From NCBI RefSeq assembly GCF_011392075.1, contig NZ_JAAJBV010000003.1:248001-312000 (forward strand): DNA of 64,000 bases, written 5' to 3'. The DNA is from Flavobacterium celericrescens (GTDB taxonomy: Bacteria > Bacteroidota > Bacteroidia > Flavobacteriales > Flavobacteriaceae). Below the pieces are notes generated by a model. The model searched no databases, had not been told where the DNA came from, and saw nothing but the letters and a program-made list of their open reading frames with translations. This document shows, in pieces, positions 44,545-54,532 of the stretch (position 1 is the first letter of the stretch; each line of letters opens with the position of its first letter). Both the position numbers and the translations under genes were made by a program.

Positions 44545-44581
44545 ATAAAAAAAACCTGCAAAGTAAAAAACCTTGCAGGTT
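44545..44581 (-). terminator. Terminator after parC
   Basis: AACCTGCAA (44553-44561) / TTGCAGGTT (44573-44581) form the stem; on the minus strand a T run (A run 44547-44554) follows. Downstream of the topoisomerase IV genes. Confidence 0.85.
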
Positions 44582-44586
44582 ATAAA

Positions 44587-47298
44587 TTATTCTAAAGACA
44601 ACGTAATTTGTCCGTCGTCGTCTAATTCGATATTGAAATCTGTGATATCAGTACTTTCATTATCATCAGAAGCTTCTTGTTGTGTTTCTGGTTCTTCTAA
44701 TGCTTCTTCGTAAGGCAACGGATCTAATAAATTAATCTGCTTCAGTTTATCTGTAGTCAATTGGTTCCCCAAAGCTTTAATTCCTTTCACAGAAATAAAC
44801 TGCTCTAAATCCACTACTTGATTTTCTTTTTGAACACCTTTCACTTTAGCAAAAACTACCTCAGCCACTGGACGCCAATCGGTAGAAACGATTTCTAATT
44901 GTGATTTCTCGTGTTCGGTAATGAAGATTTCCTCTTTATTTTCGTTTTCAATTAAGAAACGTTTTACAAAATATCTGTCTTTTTCTCCATCGAAATAAAT
45001 ACAAGAAATCGGTTTATTTGGATTCCATTTTTCTAACACAATCATGTCTTCTTCAAAATGTGTAGAAAGTTCAGGAATTATTGTTTTCAGTTTCCCTGAT
45101 TGGTTGACGATTAACAAACGGTCGTTTGGTTTAAATTCACCTAACAATTCGCCTCTTCCATCAACATTCAATCGTTGTACGGTATCATCAAACCAAACTT
45201 TTCTCGGACGTAAAGTAGAAATTCCTTTCTCTTTTAGTTCGATTTTTTTGATAGGGTATTTTGTAACCGTATTTCCGCGAGAAGCTCTTCCTTTGATGGC
45301 AATATCCGAAAAATCGACATCCCATTTCAGTTTTTTCACGCTTCCTACTTGTCGTAATAAAATCGTAACCACTTCGGCTTCTCCGTTTGGATTCGCTGAA
45401 AAATACGACACCATTGAACCTGGTTTTTCTTGTGTTAAATCATAAAATTTATCACGAGTTACCCCAGAAACATTAAAACGTTTGATAAATGTAGAACCAT
45501 TTTTACCATCGCGATACATCATATTGTAAATGGTACGTTTGTCATTTTTATCGAAAACCGCTATGTGAATGATGTCTTTTCCAACAAACTTTTTATCGTC
45601 GATTTTGGTCACCATCATTTTTCCATCGCGTAAGAAAACAATAACATCATCAATATCCGAACATTCGCCTACATATTCGTCTTTTTTCAAACCCATTCCC
45701 ACGAAACCTTCTTCTCTATTCACATAGAATTTTTGGTTACGCAATACTACTTTCGTTGCTTGAATATTATCGAAATTACGTAATTCGGTTAAACGTTCTC
45801 TTCCTTTTCCGTATTTGTCTTTTAAAGTGGTGAAATAATCTACTGCATAATCAATCAAATGATCCAAATGGTATTTCACTTGTTCGATTTCGGCTTCCAA
45901 TTTCGCAATCGCATCGTCAGCTTTATCCGAGTCAAATCGTGTAATACGAATCATTGGAATTTGCGTCAAACGTTGCAAATCATCGTCTTCAATTTCGCGG
46001 ATTAGAATCTTTTTGAAAGGCTCAAATCGGTCGTACATGTATTTGTAAAGCGAATCTCTATCCGAATACAATTTGAAGTCGATGTACATTTCTTCACGAA
46101 TGAAAATCTTCTCTAAATTCGCAAAATGCCACTTACCTTCGAGTTCGTCTAATTGAATTTCTAATTCGCGTTTTAAAATATTCAACGTACGATTGGTAGA
46201 AATCTTCAAAATATCGGAAACCCCAATAAACAAAGGCTTATTGCAATTTTCAATCACACAACCTAGCGGTGCAATAGACAATTCACAATCAGTAAACGCA
46301 TATAACGCATCAATCATTTTGTCTGGCGAAGTTCCAGGTTGTAAGTGAATCAGGATTTCAACCTCAGCAGCGGTATTATCTTCAATTTTCTTAATTTTGA
46401 TTTTTCCTTTTTCATTGGCTTTCAAGATACTATCAATCAATTTGGTAGTATCAGTTGAAAACGGAATTTGGGTAATCACCAAAGTATTTTTATCTAAAGG
46501 TGCAATTCTAGCTCTCACGCGTACACGAGAACCTCGCATTCCATCATTATAGTTGGAAACATCGGCAATTCCGGCAGTTGGAAAATCAGGAAATAAAGTG
46601 AATGGTTTTCCTTTCAAAATTTTAATCGACGCATCAATTAACTCAATGAAATTATGAGGTAAAACCTTAGTCGATAAACCTACGGCAATACCTTCGCCAC
46701 CTTGTGCTAACAACAATGGAAATTTTACAGGCAAATGAATCGGTTCGTTTTTACGACCATCATAGCTCAATTGCCATTGGGTAACTTTTGGCGAAAACAA
46801 TACATCGTGACCAAATTTTGAAATTCGCGCTTCGATATAACGAGGTGCTGCGGCTCCGTCACCAGTTAGGATATTTCCCCAGTTTCCTTGACAATCAATT
46901 AACAAATCTTTTTGTCCGATGTTCACCATTGCGTCTCCAATACTCGCATCTCCGTGAGGATGATACTGCATGGTGTGCCCAATGATATTCGCCACTTTGT
47001 TGTAACGACCGTCATCCAACTCTTTCATGGAGTGCATGATACGACGTTGTACGGGTTTGAAACCATCTTCAATCGCAGGAACGGCACGCTCTAAAATTAC
47101 ATAAGAAGCGTAATCCAAGAACCAATCTTTGTACATTCCTGTAACTTTGGTAATGGTATCTTCTGGATTTTCGTTGTTTTCGTAAAAATGATGTCCCGTT
47201 GACACATGAATATCCTCAAAACCTTCCTCTTTTTGAGGCTGGTCTTGATTTTCTAAATTGTCGTCTTCTGGGATGATGTTATCTTCTTCGTCTTTCAT
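44587..47298 (-). CDS. parC: DNA topoisomerase IV subunit A (gyrase A-like)
   Basis: 903 residues. The active-site tyrosine is Tyr154 in AAPRYIEARIS, after the QYHPHGDASIGDAM helix (111-124). The DNA-binding and coiled-coil domains continue to about 500, followed by a C-terminal beta-pinwheel region. An acidic tail (after 870) and acidic N-terminus are seen. No clear GyrA-box was noticed, and a ParE-type partner lies upstream, so topoisomerase IV is more likely than gyrase. It decatenates daughter chromosomes. Confidence 0.92.
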   Translation of the reverse strand: MKDEEDNIIPEDDNLENQDQPQKEEGFEDIHVSTGHHFYENNENPEDTITKVTGMYKDWFLDYASYVILERAVPAIEDGFKPVQRRIMHSMKELDDGRYNKVANIIGHTMQYHPHGDASIGDAMVNIGQKDLLIDCQGNWGNILTGDGAAAPRYIEARISKFGHDVLFSPKVTQWQLSYDGRKNEPIHLPVKFPLLLAQGGEGIAVGLSTKVLPHNFIELIDASIKILKGKPFTLFPDFPTAGIADVSNYNDGMRGSRVRVRARIAPLDKNTLVITQIPFSTDTTKLIDSILKANEKGKIKIKKIEDNTAAEVEILIHLQPGTSPDKMIDALYAFTDCELSIAPLGCVIENCNKPLFIGVSDILKISTNRTLNILKRELEIQLDELEGKWHFANLEKIFIREEMYIDFKLYSDRDSLYKYMYDRFEPFKKILIREIEDDDLQRLTQIPMIRITRFDSDKADDAIAKLEAEIEQVKYHLDHLIDYAVDYFTTLKDKYGKGRERLTELRNFDNIQATKVVLRNQKFYVNREEGFVGMGLKKDEYVGECSDIDDVIVFLRDGKMMVTKIDDKKFVGKDIIHIAVFDKNDKRTIYNMMYRDGKNGSTFIKRFNVSGVTRDKFYDLTQEKPGSMVSYFSANPNGEAEVVTILLRQVGSVKKLKWDVDFSDIAIKGRASRGNTVTKYPIKKIELKEKGISTLRPRKVWFDDTVQRLNVDGRGELLGEFKPNDRLLIVNQSGKLKTIIPELSTHFEEDMIVLEKWNPNKPISCIYFDGEKDRYFVKRFLIENENKEEIFITEHEKSQLEIVSTDWRPVAEVVFAKVKGVQKENQVVDLEQFISVKGIKALGNQLTTDKLKQINLLDPLPYEEALEEPETQQEASDDNESTDITDFNIELDDDGQITLSLE

Positions 47299-47328
47299 TT
47301 TTATGCTGAATTATTTTCAGTATATTAT

Positions 47329-47883
47329 TTATTTTCCGAGTAATTGTTTGCCTAATTCTTTTTCAATCTCTTTTATTTCAGGTGATTTGTCACTTGCAAT
47401 TTTTAAACCAAAACTTTTTAATAATTGCTCCATTTCAGTTCCCTTTTCTACACAAAAAGCAGGAATATTTTTTAGTCTTTCTGCTTCAACACTTCCACCA
47501 CATTCAATACAGAATTCATAAAACCCAATTAATTTCTCATTTTTATCGTAAAAAAGAATTAAATGTCTTGGAATATAACATGCTGCATGAGTTCCTGAAT
47601 TACCACAAATATCATTTTTCAAAAGTGCAAAAAGTTCCTTCTTTTGATTTCCATTCAATTCAACGTTGTCTATTATTTTTGTCGTATCTAATTCGACTTT
47701 ATTGTTTAGAATCTTTATTCCTTGTCTTTCTTTACCATCTTCAACGTCCCATAAACCCCTTGCAGGATATGACCAAATTTTCACTTTCGTAACCTCCTTT
47801 GCAAAAAGCTCAATTGCTTCTTCTTTTTCGCTTTTACACGAAAAAAAGAAAATGGGTATAAATAACAAAACTAAATATCTCAT
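47329..47883 (-). CDS. Small lipoprotein between parE and parC
   Basis: 184 residues with a lipoprotein signal (lipobox FFSC, Cys16). The mature part has an alpha/beta look with a cysteine group: ICGNSGTHAACYIPRH (about 94-109) and EFCIECGG (about 126-133). It shares CY-x-PR and the C-x-EC pattern with the partial protein at 3-365. A lipoprotein inside a topoisomerase operon is unexpected: it starts 3 bases after parE and ends 30 bases before parC. Function unknown. Confidence 0.8.
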   Translation of the reverse strand: MRYLVLLFIPIFFFSCKSEKEEAIELFAKEVTKVKIWSYPARGLWDVEDGKERQGIKILNNKVELDTTKIIDNVELNGNQKKELFALLKNDICGNSGTHAACYIPRHLILFYDKNEKLIGFYEFCIECGGSVEAERLKNIPAFCVEKGTEMEQLLKSFGLKIASDKSPEIKEIEKELGKQLLGK

Positions 47884-47886
47884 AAT

Positions 47887-49740
47887 CTACTTCTCAACAA
47901 CATCCAATTCTACTTTCAAATTATTGATGATGAACTCTTGTCGGTCTGGGGTATTTTTACCCATGTAGAACTCTAACAACGTTTCAATCGTGGTGGCTTT
48001 ATCTAACATGACTGGATCTAAGCGAATGTCTTGTCCTATGAAATGCTTGAACTCATCTGGCGAAATCTCCCCTAATCCTTTGAATCGGGTGATTTCTGGT
48101 TTTGGTTTTAGTTTTTCGATAGCGTTTACTCGTTCTTCTTCGCTGTAGCAATAAATCGTTTCTTTCTTATTTCGCACACGGAATAATGGCGTTTGCAAAA
48201 TATACAAGTGTCCGTCTTTAATTAACTCTGGGAAAAACTGCAAGAAAAACGTAATTAACAACAAGCGAATGTGCATACCATCGACGTCGGCATCGGTGGC
48301 GATTACGATGTTGTTGTAGCGTAAATCTTCCATCGATTCTTCAATGTCTAATGCGGCTTGCAATAAGTTGAATTCTTCGTTTTCGTACACGATTTTTTTC
48401 GTCATTCCGTAAGAATTCAAGGGCTTTCCACGTAAACTGAAAACCGCTTGTGTATTCACATCACGACTTTTGGTAATCGAACCTGAAGCCGAATCTCCCT
48501 CGGTAATAAAAAGCGTACTTTCTAAACTTCTTGGATTTTTAGCATCGGTTAAATGCACACGGCAGTCGCGTAATTTTTTATTATGTAAACTTGCTTTTTT
48601 AGCACGTTCTTTGGCTAATTTTCGAATTCCAGAAAGTTCTTTACGTTCACGCTCGGCTTGTAAGATCTTACGCAATAACGCATCGGCTACTTCAGGGTTC
48701 TTATGTAAAAAGTTATCTAAATTCGTTTTGATGAAATCATTTACGAACGTACGAACCGTTGGACCATTTGGACCGATATCGGTAGAACCTAATTTGGTTT
48801 TCGTTTGTGATTCGAATACTGGTTCTTCTACTTTCACGGAAACCGCAGACACAATCGATTTACGAATATCGGAAGCTTCGAAAGGTTTGTTGTAAAACTC
48901 TTTGATGGTTTTTACAATTGCCTCACGGAAAGCACCTAAATGCGTTCCACCTTGCGTGGTATTTTGTCCGTTTACGAACGAATGGTATTCTTCTGAATAT
49001 TGCGATTTACTGTGTGTAATAGCAACTTCGATATCATCGCCTTCCAAGTGAATGATAGGATATACCATATCTTCAGCCGAAATATTTTCTTCCAATAAAT
49101 CTTTCAATCCATAGTCTGAAACGTATTTTTCACCATTGTAATAAATCGTCAAACCGCGATTTAAATAGCAATAGTTTTTGAGCATCTTGATGATATACTC
49201 GTTTCGGTATTTGTAATTTTTGAAAATCGTATCATCGGCCACGAAAGAAACTTTGGTTCCTTTGCGCTTTGTAGTTTCTTGAATGTCTTCTTCCAGCGTT
49301 AGATTTCCTGCTGAGAATTCGGCTGCTTTTTGTTGGTTATCGCGAACTGATTCTACTCGGAAATAATTCGAAAGGGCATTTACGGCTTTTGTTCCGACAC
49401 CATTTAAACCAACGGATTTTTTGAAGGCTTTAGAATCGTATTTTCCTCCTGTGTTCATTTTGGAAACTACATCGACCACTTTTCCTAATGGAATGCCTCG
49501 ACCGTAATCGCGAACGGTTACCAATTTATCTTTGATAGTGACTTCAATGGTTTTTCCGGCACCCATAACGAATTCATCGATACAGTTGTCCATAACTTCC
49601 TTTAACAGAATGTAAATACCATCATCAGGCGATGAACCGTCACCTAATTTTCCGATATACATACCCGGACGCATACGAATGTGCTCTTTCCAATCGAGCG
49701 AACGTATATTGTCTTCGGTATATTGATTTTGCTCTAACAT
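47887..49740 (-). CDS. parE: DNA topoisomerase IV subunit B
   Basis: 617 residues from ATG 49740. GHKL ATPase domain with [10 protein letters not shown] (21-30), the catalytic Glu48 in [12 protein letters not shown] and [17 protein letters not shown] domain with EGDSASGSI (about 424-432) and [10 protein letters not shown] (about 493-502). The length fits ParE/GyrB of the short type. Its partner parC lies 588 bases downstream, separated by a lipoprotein gene. A purine-rich tract lies upstream (49832-49860). Confidence 0.94.
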   Translation of the reverse strand: MLEQNQYTEDNIRSLDWKEHIRMRPGMYIGKLGDGSSPDDGIYILLKEVMDNCIDEFVMGAGKTIEVTIKDKLVTVRDYGRGIPLGKVVDVVSKMNTGGKYDSKAFKKSVGLNGVGTKAVNALSNYFRVESVRDNQQKAAEFSAGNLTLEEDIQETTKRKGTKVSFVADDTIFKNYKYRNEYIIKMLKNYCYLNRGLTIYYNGEKYVSDYGLKDLLEENISAEDMVYPIIHLEGDDIEVAITHSKSQYSEEYHSFVNGQNTTQGGTHLGAFREAIVKTIKEFYNKPFEASDIRKSIVSAVSVKVEEPVFESQTKTKLGSTDIGPNGPTVRTFVNDFIKTNLDNFLHKNPEVADALLRKILQAERERKELSGIRKLAKERAKKASLHNKKLRDCRVHLTDAKNPRSLESTLFITEGDSASGSITKSRDVNTQAVFSLRGKPLNSYGMTKKIVYENEEFNLLQAALDIEESMEDLRYNNIVIATDADVDGMHIRLLLITFFLQFFPELIKDGHLYILQTPLFRVRNKKETIYCYSEEERVNAIEKLKPKPEITRFKGLGEISPDEFKHFIGQDIRLDPVMLDKATTIETLLEFYMGKNTPDRQEFIINNLKVELDVVEK

Positions 49741-49864
49741 AGACAGATTTTGGATTTTGTGCAATATAGCATTTATCTCCAAAGATTGAAAGCCAAAAAC
49801 CGAGAAGTTATTGACAAAATATGGTTAAGAAGATAGAAAAAAGTGGAAAGAGGAAAGATGAAAA

Positions 49865-50440
49865 TTAATCCAACTTTAGCGTTTTATATCTTTGTAGCAT
49901 TTCAGAATAATCTTTGTTTGGATAAACTTCCATAACTTTTATTTTCCTTGTAGAAATTATCTTTACATGTTTTTCAAAAGTCACTTCTTCACAGATATTT
50001 GCACGAGCAAAACCGAAATTTTTCCATTCATTATTCTTGAAAGTAAAATATTGAATCTTCCCCCAACAACCGATAAACCAATGTGGGAAAATTACAAACT
50101 CACAAAATCCATCTTTATTGATATCTCCTAAATTCTCAATTCCGGCACCAATTGCATTATAGATTACAATCTGTTGATCTGTAAACGAAAACTTAAACGT
50201 AACATCACAAGCGTTATTTACACAATCTCCGTCATAATCTTCTGTTGCATTTATCATTTGAGGATAAATTCGAAATATTGTATCTGGAATTTTATCCGAA
50301 TTCAAATCTCCAATTAAAAGCGTATCAACATTTTTTATCGTATCTGTAACTTTATGATTGTTGAATTTGTTAGTATTAACTAAATCTTTTTTAGTCCCAA
50401 AAAACATAGTTGGAATCAGAGCAAATAAAAATAATTTCAT
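49865..50440 (-). CDS. Secreted protein with FG-GAP-like motifs
   Basis: 191 residues, short hydrophobic N-terminus as a possible signal peptide (1-15). Contains GDLNSDKIPDTIF (about 44-56) and NLGDINKDGFCEFVIF (about 102-117), calcium-binding-like D-x-N-x-D/N loops as in FG-GAP repeats. Four cysteines (two in DCVNNAC) may pair. Probably periplasmic; function unknown. It is not tightly linked to parE. Confidence 0.72.
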   Translation of the reverse strand: MKLFLFALIPTMFFGTKKDLVNTNKFNNHKVTDTIKNVDTLLIGDLNSDKIPDTIFRIYPQMINATEDYDGDCVNNACDVTFKFSFTDQQIVIYNAIGAGIENLGDINKDGFCEFVIFPHWFIGCWGKIQYFTFKNNEWKNFGFARANICEEVTFEKHVKIISTRKIKVMEVYPNKDYSEMLQRYKTLKLD

Positions 50441-50461
50441 TTTATAAAAATAATCATTCTG

Positions 50462-51133
50462 TTATTCATAATGCCTAAAAATCCCACTATCTGAAATTGT
50501 CCAAAGAGCAGCTTTTTGATTGGCTGCTTTTAAGGCTTGGTTTGCCCAAGAATTGCAAGTGTAAAATAGCGAATAACTTCCGTTGGCTTCATAAAAAACA
50601 TCATGTTTTCCGTAAACGGCATCGGTTTCTATTTTTAGGAATTCTCCTGATTTGGTTTGGAAAGATTCGTTAATAAATGCAATCATTTTTTTGTAATTCT
50701 CTAACGAAATTTGAATCTTTTTACAAGATTTGTTCTCTTTCAAACTTTTATAAAACGTCACATGCATTGCTGATGAACTCAAGCCTGTAGCCGCTTTTAC
50801 TGCTGTACTTGTTTTTAAGTCAGCCCAAGTTGGTGTTTCTAAATAAAAACCTTTGTCGCCCCAACCTAAAGCTACATATTGATACGTAGTGTCTTTTGAT
50901 TTAGTATGGTCGAATTTGAGTTGGGAAGTCCAATCGTAATGTTCATTTTTAATTGGTAAAACAATATCCGTGTGAACGCCGTTTGTTAGAATGTAGATGG
51001 GAATTTCTTTCCTACTTTTAACCAAATCATCATTTACAGGAATATACGAAAGTAATGTTACAACTATCAAATATGTTACCAATGATAGAACGAAAATCGC
51101 AATATATTTCAGCAGTTTTTTGATAATTTTCAT
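50462..51133 (-). CDS. TIGR02117-family membrane protein
   Basis: 223 residues with one N-terminal helix (about 8-30). The motif ILTNGVHTDIVLPI (about 48-61) and YVALGWGDKGFYLETPTWADL are the signature of TIGR02117 (DUF2459), and YTCNSWANQALKAA gives a Cys near the C-terminus. The conserved His, Asp and Cys suggest a peptidase-like fold, as in NlpC-type proteins, but this is not proven. The start overlaps the upstream lipoprotein gene by 4 bases (ATGA). Confidence 0.85.
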   Translation of the reverse strand: MKIIKKLLKYIAIFVLSLVTYLIVVTLLSYIPVNDDLVKSRKEIPIYILTNGVHTDIVLPIKNEHYDWTSQLKFDHTKSKDTTYQYVALGWGDKGFYLETPTWADLKTSTAVKAATGLSSSAMHVTFYKSLKENKSCKKIQISLENYKKMIAFINESFQTKSGEFLKIETDAVYGKHDVFYEANGSYSLFYTCNSWANQALKAANQKAALWTISDSGIFRHYE

Positions 51134-51798
51134 TTAGAAACTTTTTTATATTTGATATCGAAACCAAAGTTTGTAACTTCAAAAAATCTTTTAAATTCTG
51201 ACCTTGATGGAGAAATTACATATGTTGTAGAATCTATTTTTTTGGATTTTATTTTAGTTATAGAATCTAGTTTTCTTAAATCGTCATCTGAATACAAATA
51301 CTTGATTACCAATTCATTTTTATTCAAATAAACCAATTTAGATTGCCAATAAATAGAATCTTTATCACTTATAACCAACTTACCATTAATGCGTTTTGCT
51401 TTTTGTTTATCAGAGAAGATAAACAAAGTATCAATTTCCTTCTGAGAGAATTCTATAGAATCACCAATTATTTTATCTTCTAAAAATGTAGTTTCATTTT
51501 TAAATTTATATTTTCCATTAATTTTTATCAATTCATTACTTAAAGAATCTAAACTGTTTTTATGAATTCGGAATTTAAAAAAACTCTCTTCTGCAATCAT
51601 TCTTTTTGAAACATTCAAATAGATAGAATCTTCATTTACATACAATCCTAAATATTTATTTGGAATTGAATTTAACTCTGAATCATTGATAGGCTGTGGT
51701 TCTTGATAATAATATGTATTACCAATAGGGTGTGCTGCTCGTTCTTTGCAAGAAAAAAATAAGAGCATTGAAGCTAATAAAATTAAAAGGTTTTTCAT
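51130..51798 (-). CDS. Lipoprotein, function unknown
   Basis: 222 residues from ATG 51798 (MKNLLILLASM); the frame extends to 51825 but that start is less natural. Lipobox FFSC with Cys17. The mature protein is rich in Ser, Asp and Lys with many beta-like segments; no family is recognised. Translationally coupled to the TIGR02117 gene by the ATGA overlap. Confidence 0.78.
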   Translation of the reverse strand: MKNLLILLASMLLFFSCKERAAHPIGNTYYYQEPQPINDSELNSIPNKYLGLYVNEDSIYLNVSKRMIAEESFFKFRIHKNSLDSLSNELIKINGKYKFKNETTFLEDKIIGDSIEFSQKEIDTLFIFSDKQKAKRINGKLVISDKDSIYWQSKLVYLNKNELVIKYLYSDDDLRKLDSITKIKSKKIDSTTYVISPSRSEFKRFFEVTNFGFDIKYKKVSK

Positions 51799-51847
51799 AG
51801 TGTTTGTTTTGTTTTGCCAATACAAACATCGTGCCTTTTTAAAAATT

Positions 51848-52816
51848 CTATTTAATAATTTTATATGCCATTAATGGTTCTCTATTAATTAAAATTATCA
51901 AAAAAGTGTTCTCTGATTTATTTTCAATTTGAACCTCAGTCGAAAAGTTTTTTGTATTTGTTTCTAAATAATGTGACTCTTTTTCGTCTGAAAACATATA
52001 TTCGAAATAAGTTGTTTCAAAATCAAAATTATCAATAAAAAATTGAATTTTTTTGTCTAAACTTAAAGAAATTAATCCTGTTTTATTTGATTTAATTTCA
52101 AAATCTTTCTTAAAGTATAAATCAAAATATAAAGGGAATTTTTGATATTCGCTTTTTGAAAACGGAGCAATTTCTTCCTTATTATTTTCTGGATAATGAT
52201 TTAGATAAAACAAGCTAGAATCCATCAAAAAATACTTGTCGTTAAACAAATACTCAAATTTACCTGTTTTGTTTGAAATAATTCCAGCAGAAAGCGTACA
52301 ATCTATATTATTCCATACACCATTTATTTTAACAATATTCCATGCATGGTTTGTTATTGGTTTTAAACCAATCTGTCCAAGATCTCCTTTTAAATCCCCT
52401 CTAATAATATTAGATTCGATCTCTAACTTATTTAAAAGATATCCAACTATGGCTGCATAACCATTACAAACCGCTTTCTTAGATTTAAAAGTACTTAAAG
52501 CTAAATCTTCATTAAATTTTTTCTCTTTACTTATTCTTTCTTCTTCGGTCTTATATTTAAATACATAAATATCACTATCACTCATTTTTTTAAACAAATC
52601 CACATCATATTCAATGTTATTTGATACCCAATAAAAAACTGCCCTAGTTAATTCTATTTTTGAAGAAAAATCTTTTTTAAAATCTTTAATTAAATCATCT
52701 ATTTTTAAATAATCTTTGGGATACTGCTTTACTTTTTCATCAATTAAACTATAGTCTTGTGAATATGAAATTATTGAAAAAAACAAACAAAAACTTAGGG
52801 AAAGATAATATTTCAT
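51848..52816 (-). CDS. Secreted transglutaminase-like protein
   Basis: 322 residues, signal peptide 1-19 (ending SYSQ). The cysteine-protease triad of the transglutaminase fold is visible: Cys117 in KKAVCNGYAA, His157 in TNHAWNIVKI and Asp172 in NNIDCTLSAG. Such proteins cut or modify peptides at the surface or in the periplasm. The C-terminal third looks beta-rich. It is the first gene of the minus-strand run before the two membrane-linked genes and may share their transcript. Confidence 0.87.
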   Translation of the reverse strand: MKYYLSLSFCLFFSIISYSQDYSLIDEKVKQYPKDYLKIDDLIKDFKKDFSSKIELTRAVFYWVSNNIEYDVDLFKKMSDSDIYVFKYKTEEERISKEKKFNEDLALSTFKSKKAVCNGYAAIVGYLLNKLEIESNIIRGDLKGDLGQIGLKPITNHAWNIVKINGVWNNIDCTLSAGIISNKTGKFEYLFNDKYFLMDSSLFYLNHYPENNKEEIAPFSKSEYQKFPLYFDLYFKKDFEIKSNKTGLISLSLDKKIQFFIDNFDFETTYFEYMFSDEKESHYLETNTKNFSTEVQIENKSENTFLIILINREPLMAYKIIK

Positions 52817-52824
52817 AAATTAAT

Positions 52825-53919
52825 TTACACATTAAATCTAAAATGCATTACATCACCATCTTTAACAATGTATTCTTTTCCTTCTACTCTTAATTTTCCA
52901 GCTTCTTTTACTTTTGCTTCTGATCCATAATTTGAGAAATCTTCAAAAGCAATTACTTCTGCACGGATAAATCCTTTTTCGAAATCGGTGTGGATTACTC
53001 CTGCAGCTTTTGGAGCTGTATCTCCGATGTTGATTGTCCAAGCACGAACTTCTTTAACACCAGCCGTGAAATAGGTTTGTAATTTTAATAATTTATAAGC
53101 TGCACGAATCAAAACTGCCGAACCTGGCTCAGTTAATCCCATGTCTTCTAAGAAAACTTGACGCTCTTCGTAGCTTTCTAATTCGGTGATATCTGCTTCT
53201 GCTCCTACTGAAAGAATGATTACTTCTGCATTTTCATCTTTAACTAATTCACGAACTTGGTCTACATATTTGTTTCCGTTTACCGCCGATGCTTCGTCCA
53301 CGTTACAAACATACAAAACTGGTTTTGTAGTGATTAATTGGAATTCCTCCATCATCTCTACCTCATCTTGATTTTGAGGAACTACAGTACGAGCTGATTT
53401 TCCAGCTAATAAAGTTTCACGAATTCTATCTAACAACGCTTTTTCAGCTTGAGCTTCTTTGTTTCCTGTTTTAGCAGCACGATTGGTTTTTTCTAAACGT
53501 TTTTCAACCGTTTCCAAATCTTTTAATTGCAATTCGATATCAATCGTTTCTTTATCGCGAATTGGATTTACATTTCCATCAACGTGTACGATATTATCGT
53601 TATCAAAACAACGTAAAACGTGAATAATGGCGTTACACTCTCTAATGTTTCCTAAGAATTGATTTCCTAAACCTTCTCCTTTACTTGCTCCTTTTACCAA
53701 ACCTGCAATATCTACGATATCCACCGTTGCCATTTGAACACGCTCTGGTTTTACCAATTCCTCTAAACGAGCAATACGCGGATCTGGAACGTTTACTACT
53801 CCAATATTAGGTTCTATAGTACAAAACGGAAAGTTAGCACTTTGCGCTTTTGCGTTTGATAAACAATTAAATAAAGTTGATTTTCCAACATTTGGCAATC
53901 CTACAATTCCTGCTTTCAT
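52825..53919 (-). CDS. ychF: Redox-regulated GTPase-like ATPase YchF
   Basis: 364 residues, normal for YchF. P-loop GLPNVGKST (7-15), a second switch segment DIAGLVKGAS (about 70-79) and the C-terminal TGS-like domain (about 280-364, ARTWTINIGDTAPKAA then FEKGFIRAEV). It binds ATP rather than GTP and associates with ribosomes. A -7 box TATATTTG (minus, 53987-53980) gives a leader of about 60 bases that contains a TCCCC/GGGGA hairpin (53932-53943). Confidence 0.95.
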   Translation of the reverse strand: MKAGIVGLPNVGKSTLFNCLSNAKAQSANFPFCTIEPNIGVVNVPDPRIARLEELVKPERVQMATVDIVDIAGLVKGASKGEGLGNQFLGNIRECNAIIHVLRCFDNDNIVHVDGNVNPIRDKETIDIELQLKDLETVEKRLEKTNRAAKTGNKEAQAEKALLDRIRETLLAGKSARTVVPQNQDEVEMMEEFQLITTKPVLYVCNVDEASAVNGNKYVDQVRELVKDENAEVIILSVGAEADITELESYEERQVFLEDMGLTEPGSAVLIRAAYKLLKLQTYFTAGVKEVRAWTINIGDTAPKAAGVIHTDFEKGFIRAEVIAFEDFSNYGSEAKVKEAGKLRVEGKEYIVKDGDVMHFRFNV

Positions 53920-54027
53920 AAGCCCCTAAATCCCCAAAGGGGACTTTAATTAAAAGTTAATATAATTTTTAAAAGTGTGCAAATATACTTCTATTAATCG
54001 AAAAAAATAATAAAATCAAAAAAGACA

Positions 54028-54053
54028 AAAAAAATCCCGATATAAATCGGGAA
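54028..54053 (-). terminator. Terminator after the ferredoxin gene
   Basis: Stem TCCCGAT (54036-54042) / ATCGGGA (54047-54053); on the minus strand a T run (A run 54028-54035) follows. Confidence 0.85.
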
Positions 54054-54059
54054 CTTTAT

Positions 54060-54410
54060 TTATTCGTTATGTAAAAACGATTGTCTATTTAACAATGTTT
54101 CTTCGCTTTCTACGTGATTATCATCCGGCACACAACAATCTACCGGACAAACAGCAGCACATTGTGGCTCTTCGTGAAAACCTTTACATTCTGTACATTT
54201 TCCTGGAACAATGTAATAAATATCATCTGAAATCGGCGTTTGAGCTGCATCTGAATCTACCTCAGTTCCATCAGGTAAAATTACTTTTCCGTTTAATTTC
54301 GTACCATCTTTCCATCTCCAATCATCTGCACCTTCATAAATTGCTGTGTTTGGACATTCTGGTTCACAAGCTCCACAGTTAATACATTCGTCTGTTATTA
54401 TAATTGCCAT
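54060..54410 (-). CDS. 4Fe-4S dicluster ferredoxin
   Basis: 116 residues. First cluster [12 protein letters not shown] (Cys9, 12, 15, 19) and a second C-terminal set [21 protein letters not shown]. The insert between them and the [11 protein letters not shown] stretch resemble flavobacterial ferredoxins of the long type. Cytoplasmic electron carrier; the partner oxidoreductase is not adjacent. A full promoter lies 85 bases upstream. Confidence 0.92.
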   Translation of the reverse strand: MAIIITDECINCGACEPECPNTAIYEGADDWRWKDGTKLNGKVILPDGTEVDSDAAQTPISDDIYYIVPGKCTECKGFHEEPQCAAVCPVDCCVPDDNHVESEETLLNRQSFLHNE

Positions 54411-54417
54411 ATCTTCA

Positions 54418-54450
54418 AAGTTAGAAGTTAGAAGTTAGAAGTTAGAAGTT
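54418..54450. repeat. Tandem heptamer AAGTTAG
   Basis: Four perfect copies of AAGTTAG plus AAGTT, just upstream of the ferredoxin start and inside its leader. Such short tandem repeats can vary in copy number. Confidence 0.85.
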
Positions 54451-54494
54451 TTATAAAAATCTACTTTTAGTCTAACTAAATGATTATTTTTGTG

Positions 54495-54524
54495 CAAAAT
54501 TACAACGTAAACCACATATAAACA
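54495..54524 (-). promoter_or_regulatory. Promoter of the ferredoxin gene
   Basis: On the minus strand TTG (54524-54522), 19-base spacer, TAATTTTG (54502-54495): a full Bacteroidetes promoter. A second box TAACTTTG (54423-54416) lies 5 bases from the ATG. On the other strand TATTTTTG (54485-54492) may serve the gene at 54533. Confidence 0.65.
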
Positions 54525-54532
54525 AGTTACAA

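Noticed and set aside
44477-44552. Riboswitch before fhs
   Set aside because: The upstream region is short and AT-rich without paired conserved blocks.
54416-54423. Leaderless ferredoxin promoter
   Set aside because: TAACTTTG lies 5 bases from the ATG, but it is formed by the heptamer repeat and a complete -33/-7 promoter exists upstream at 54495-54524.
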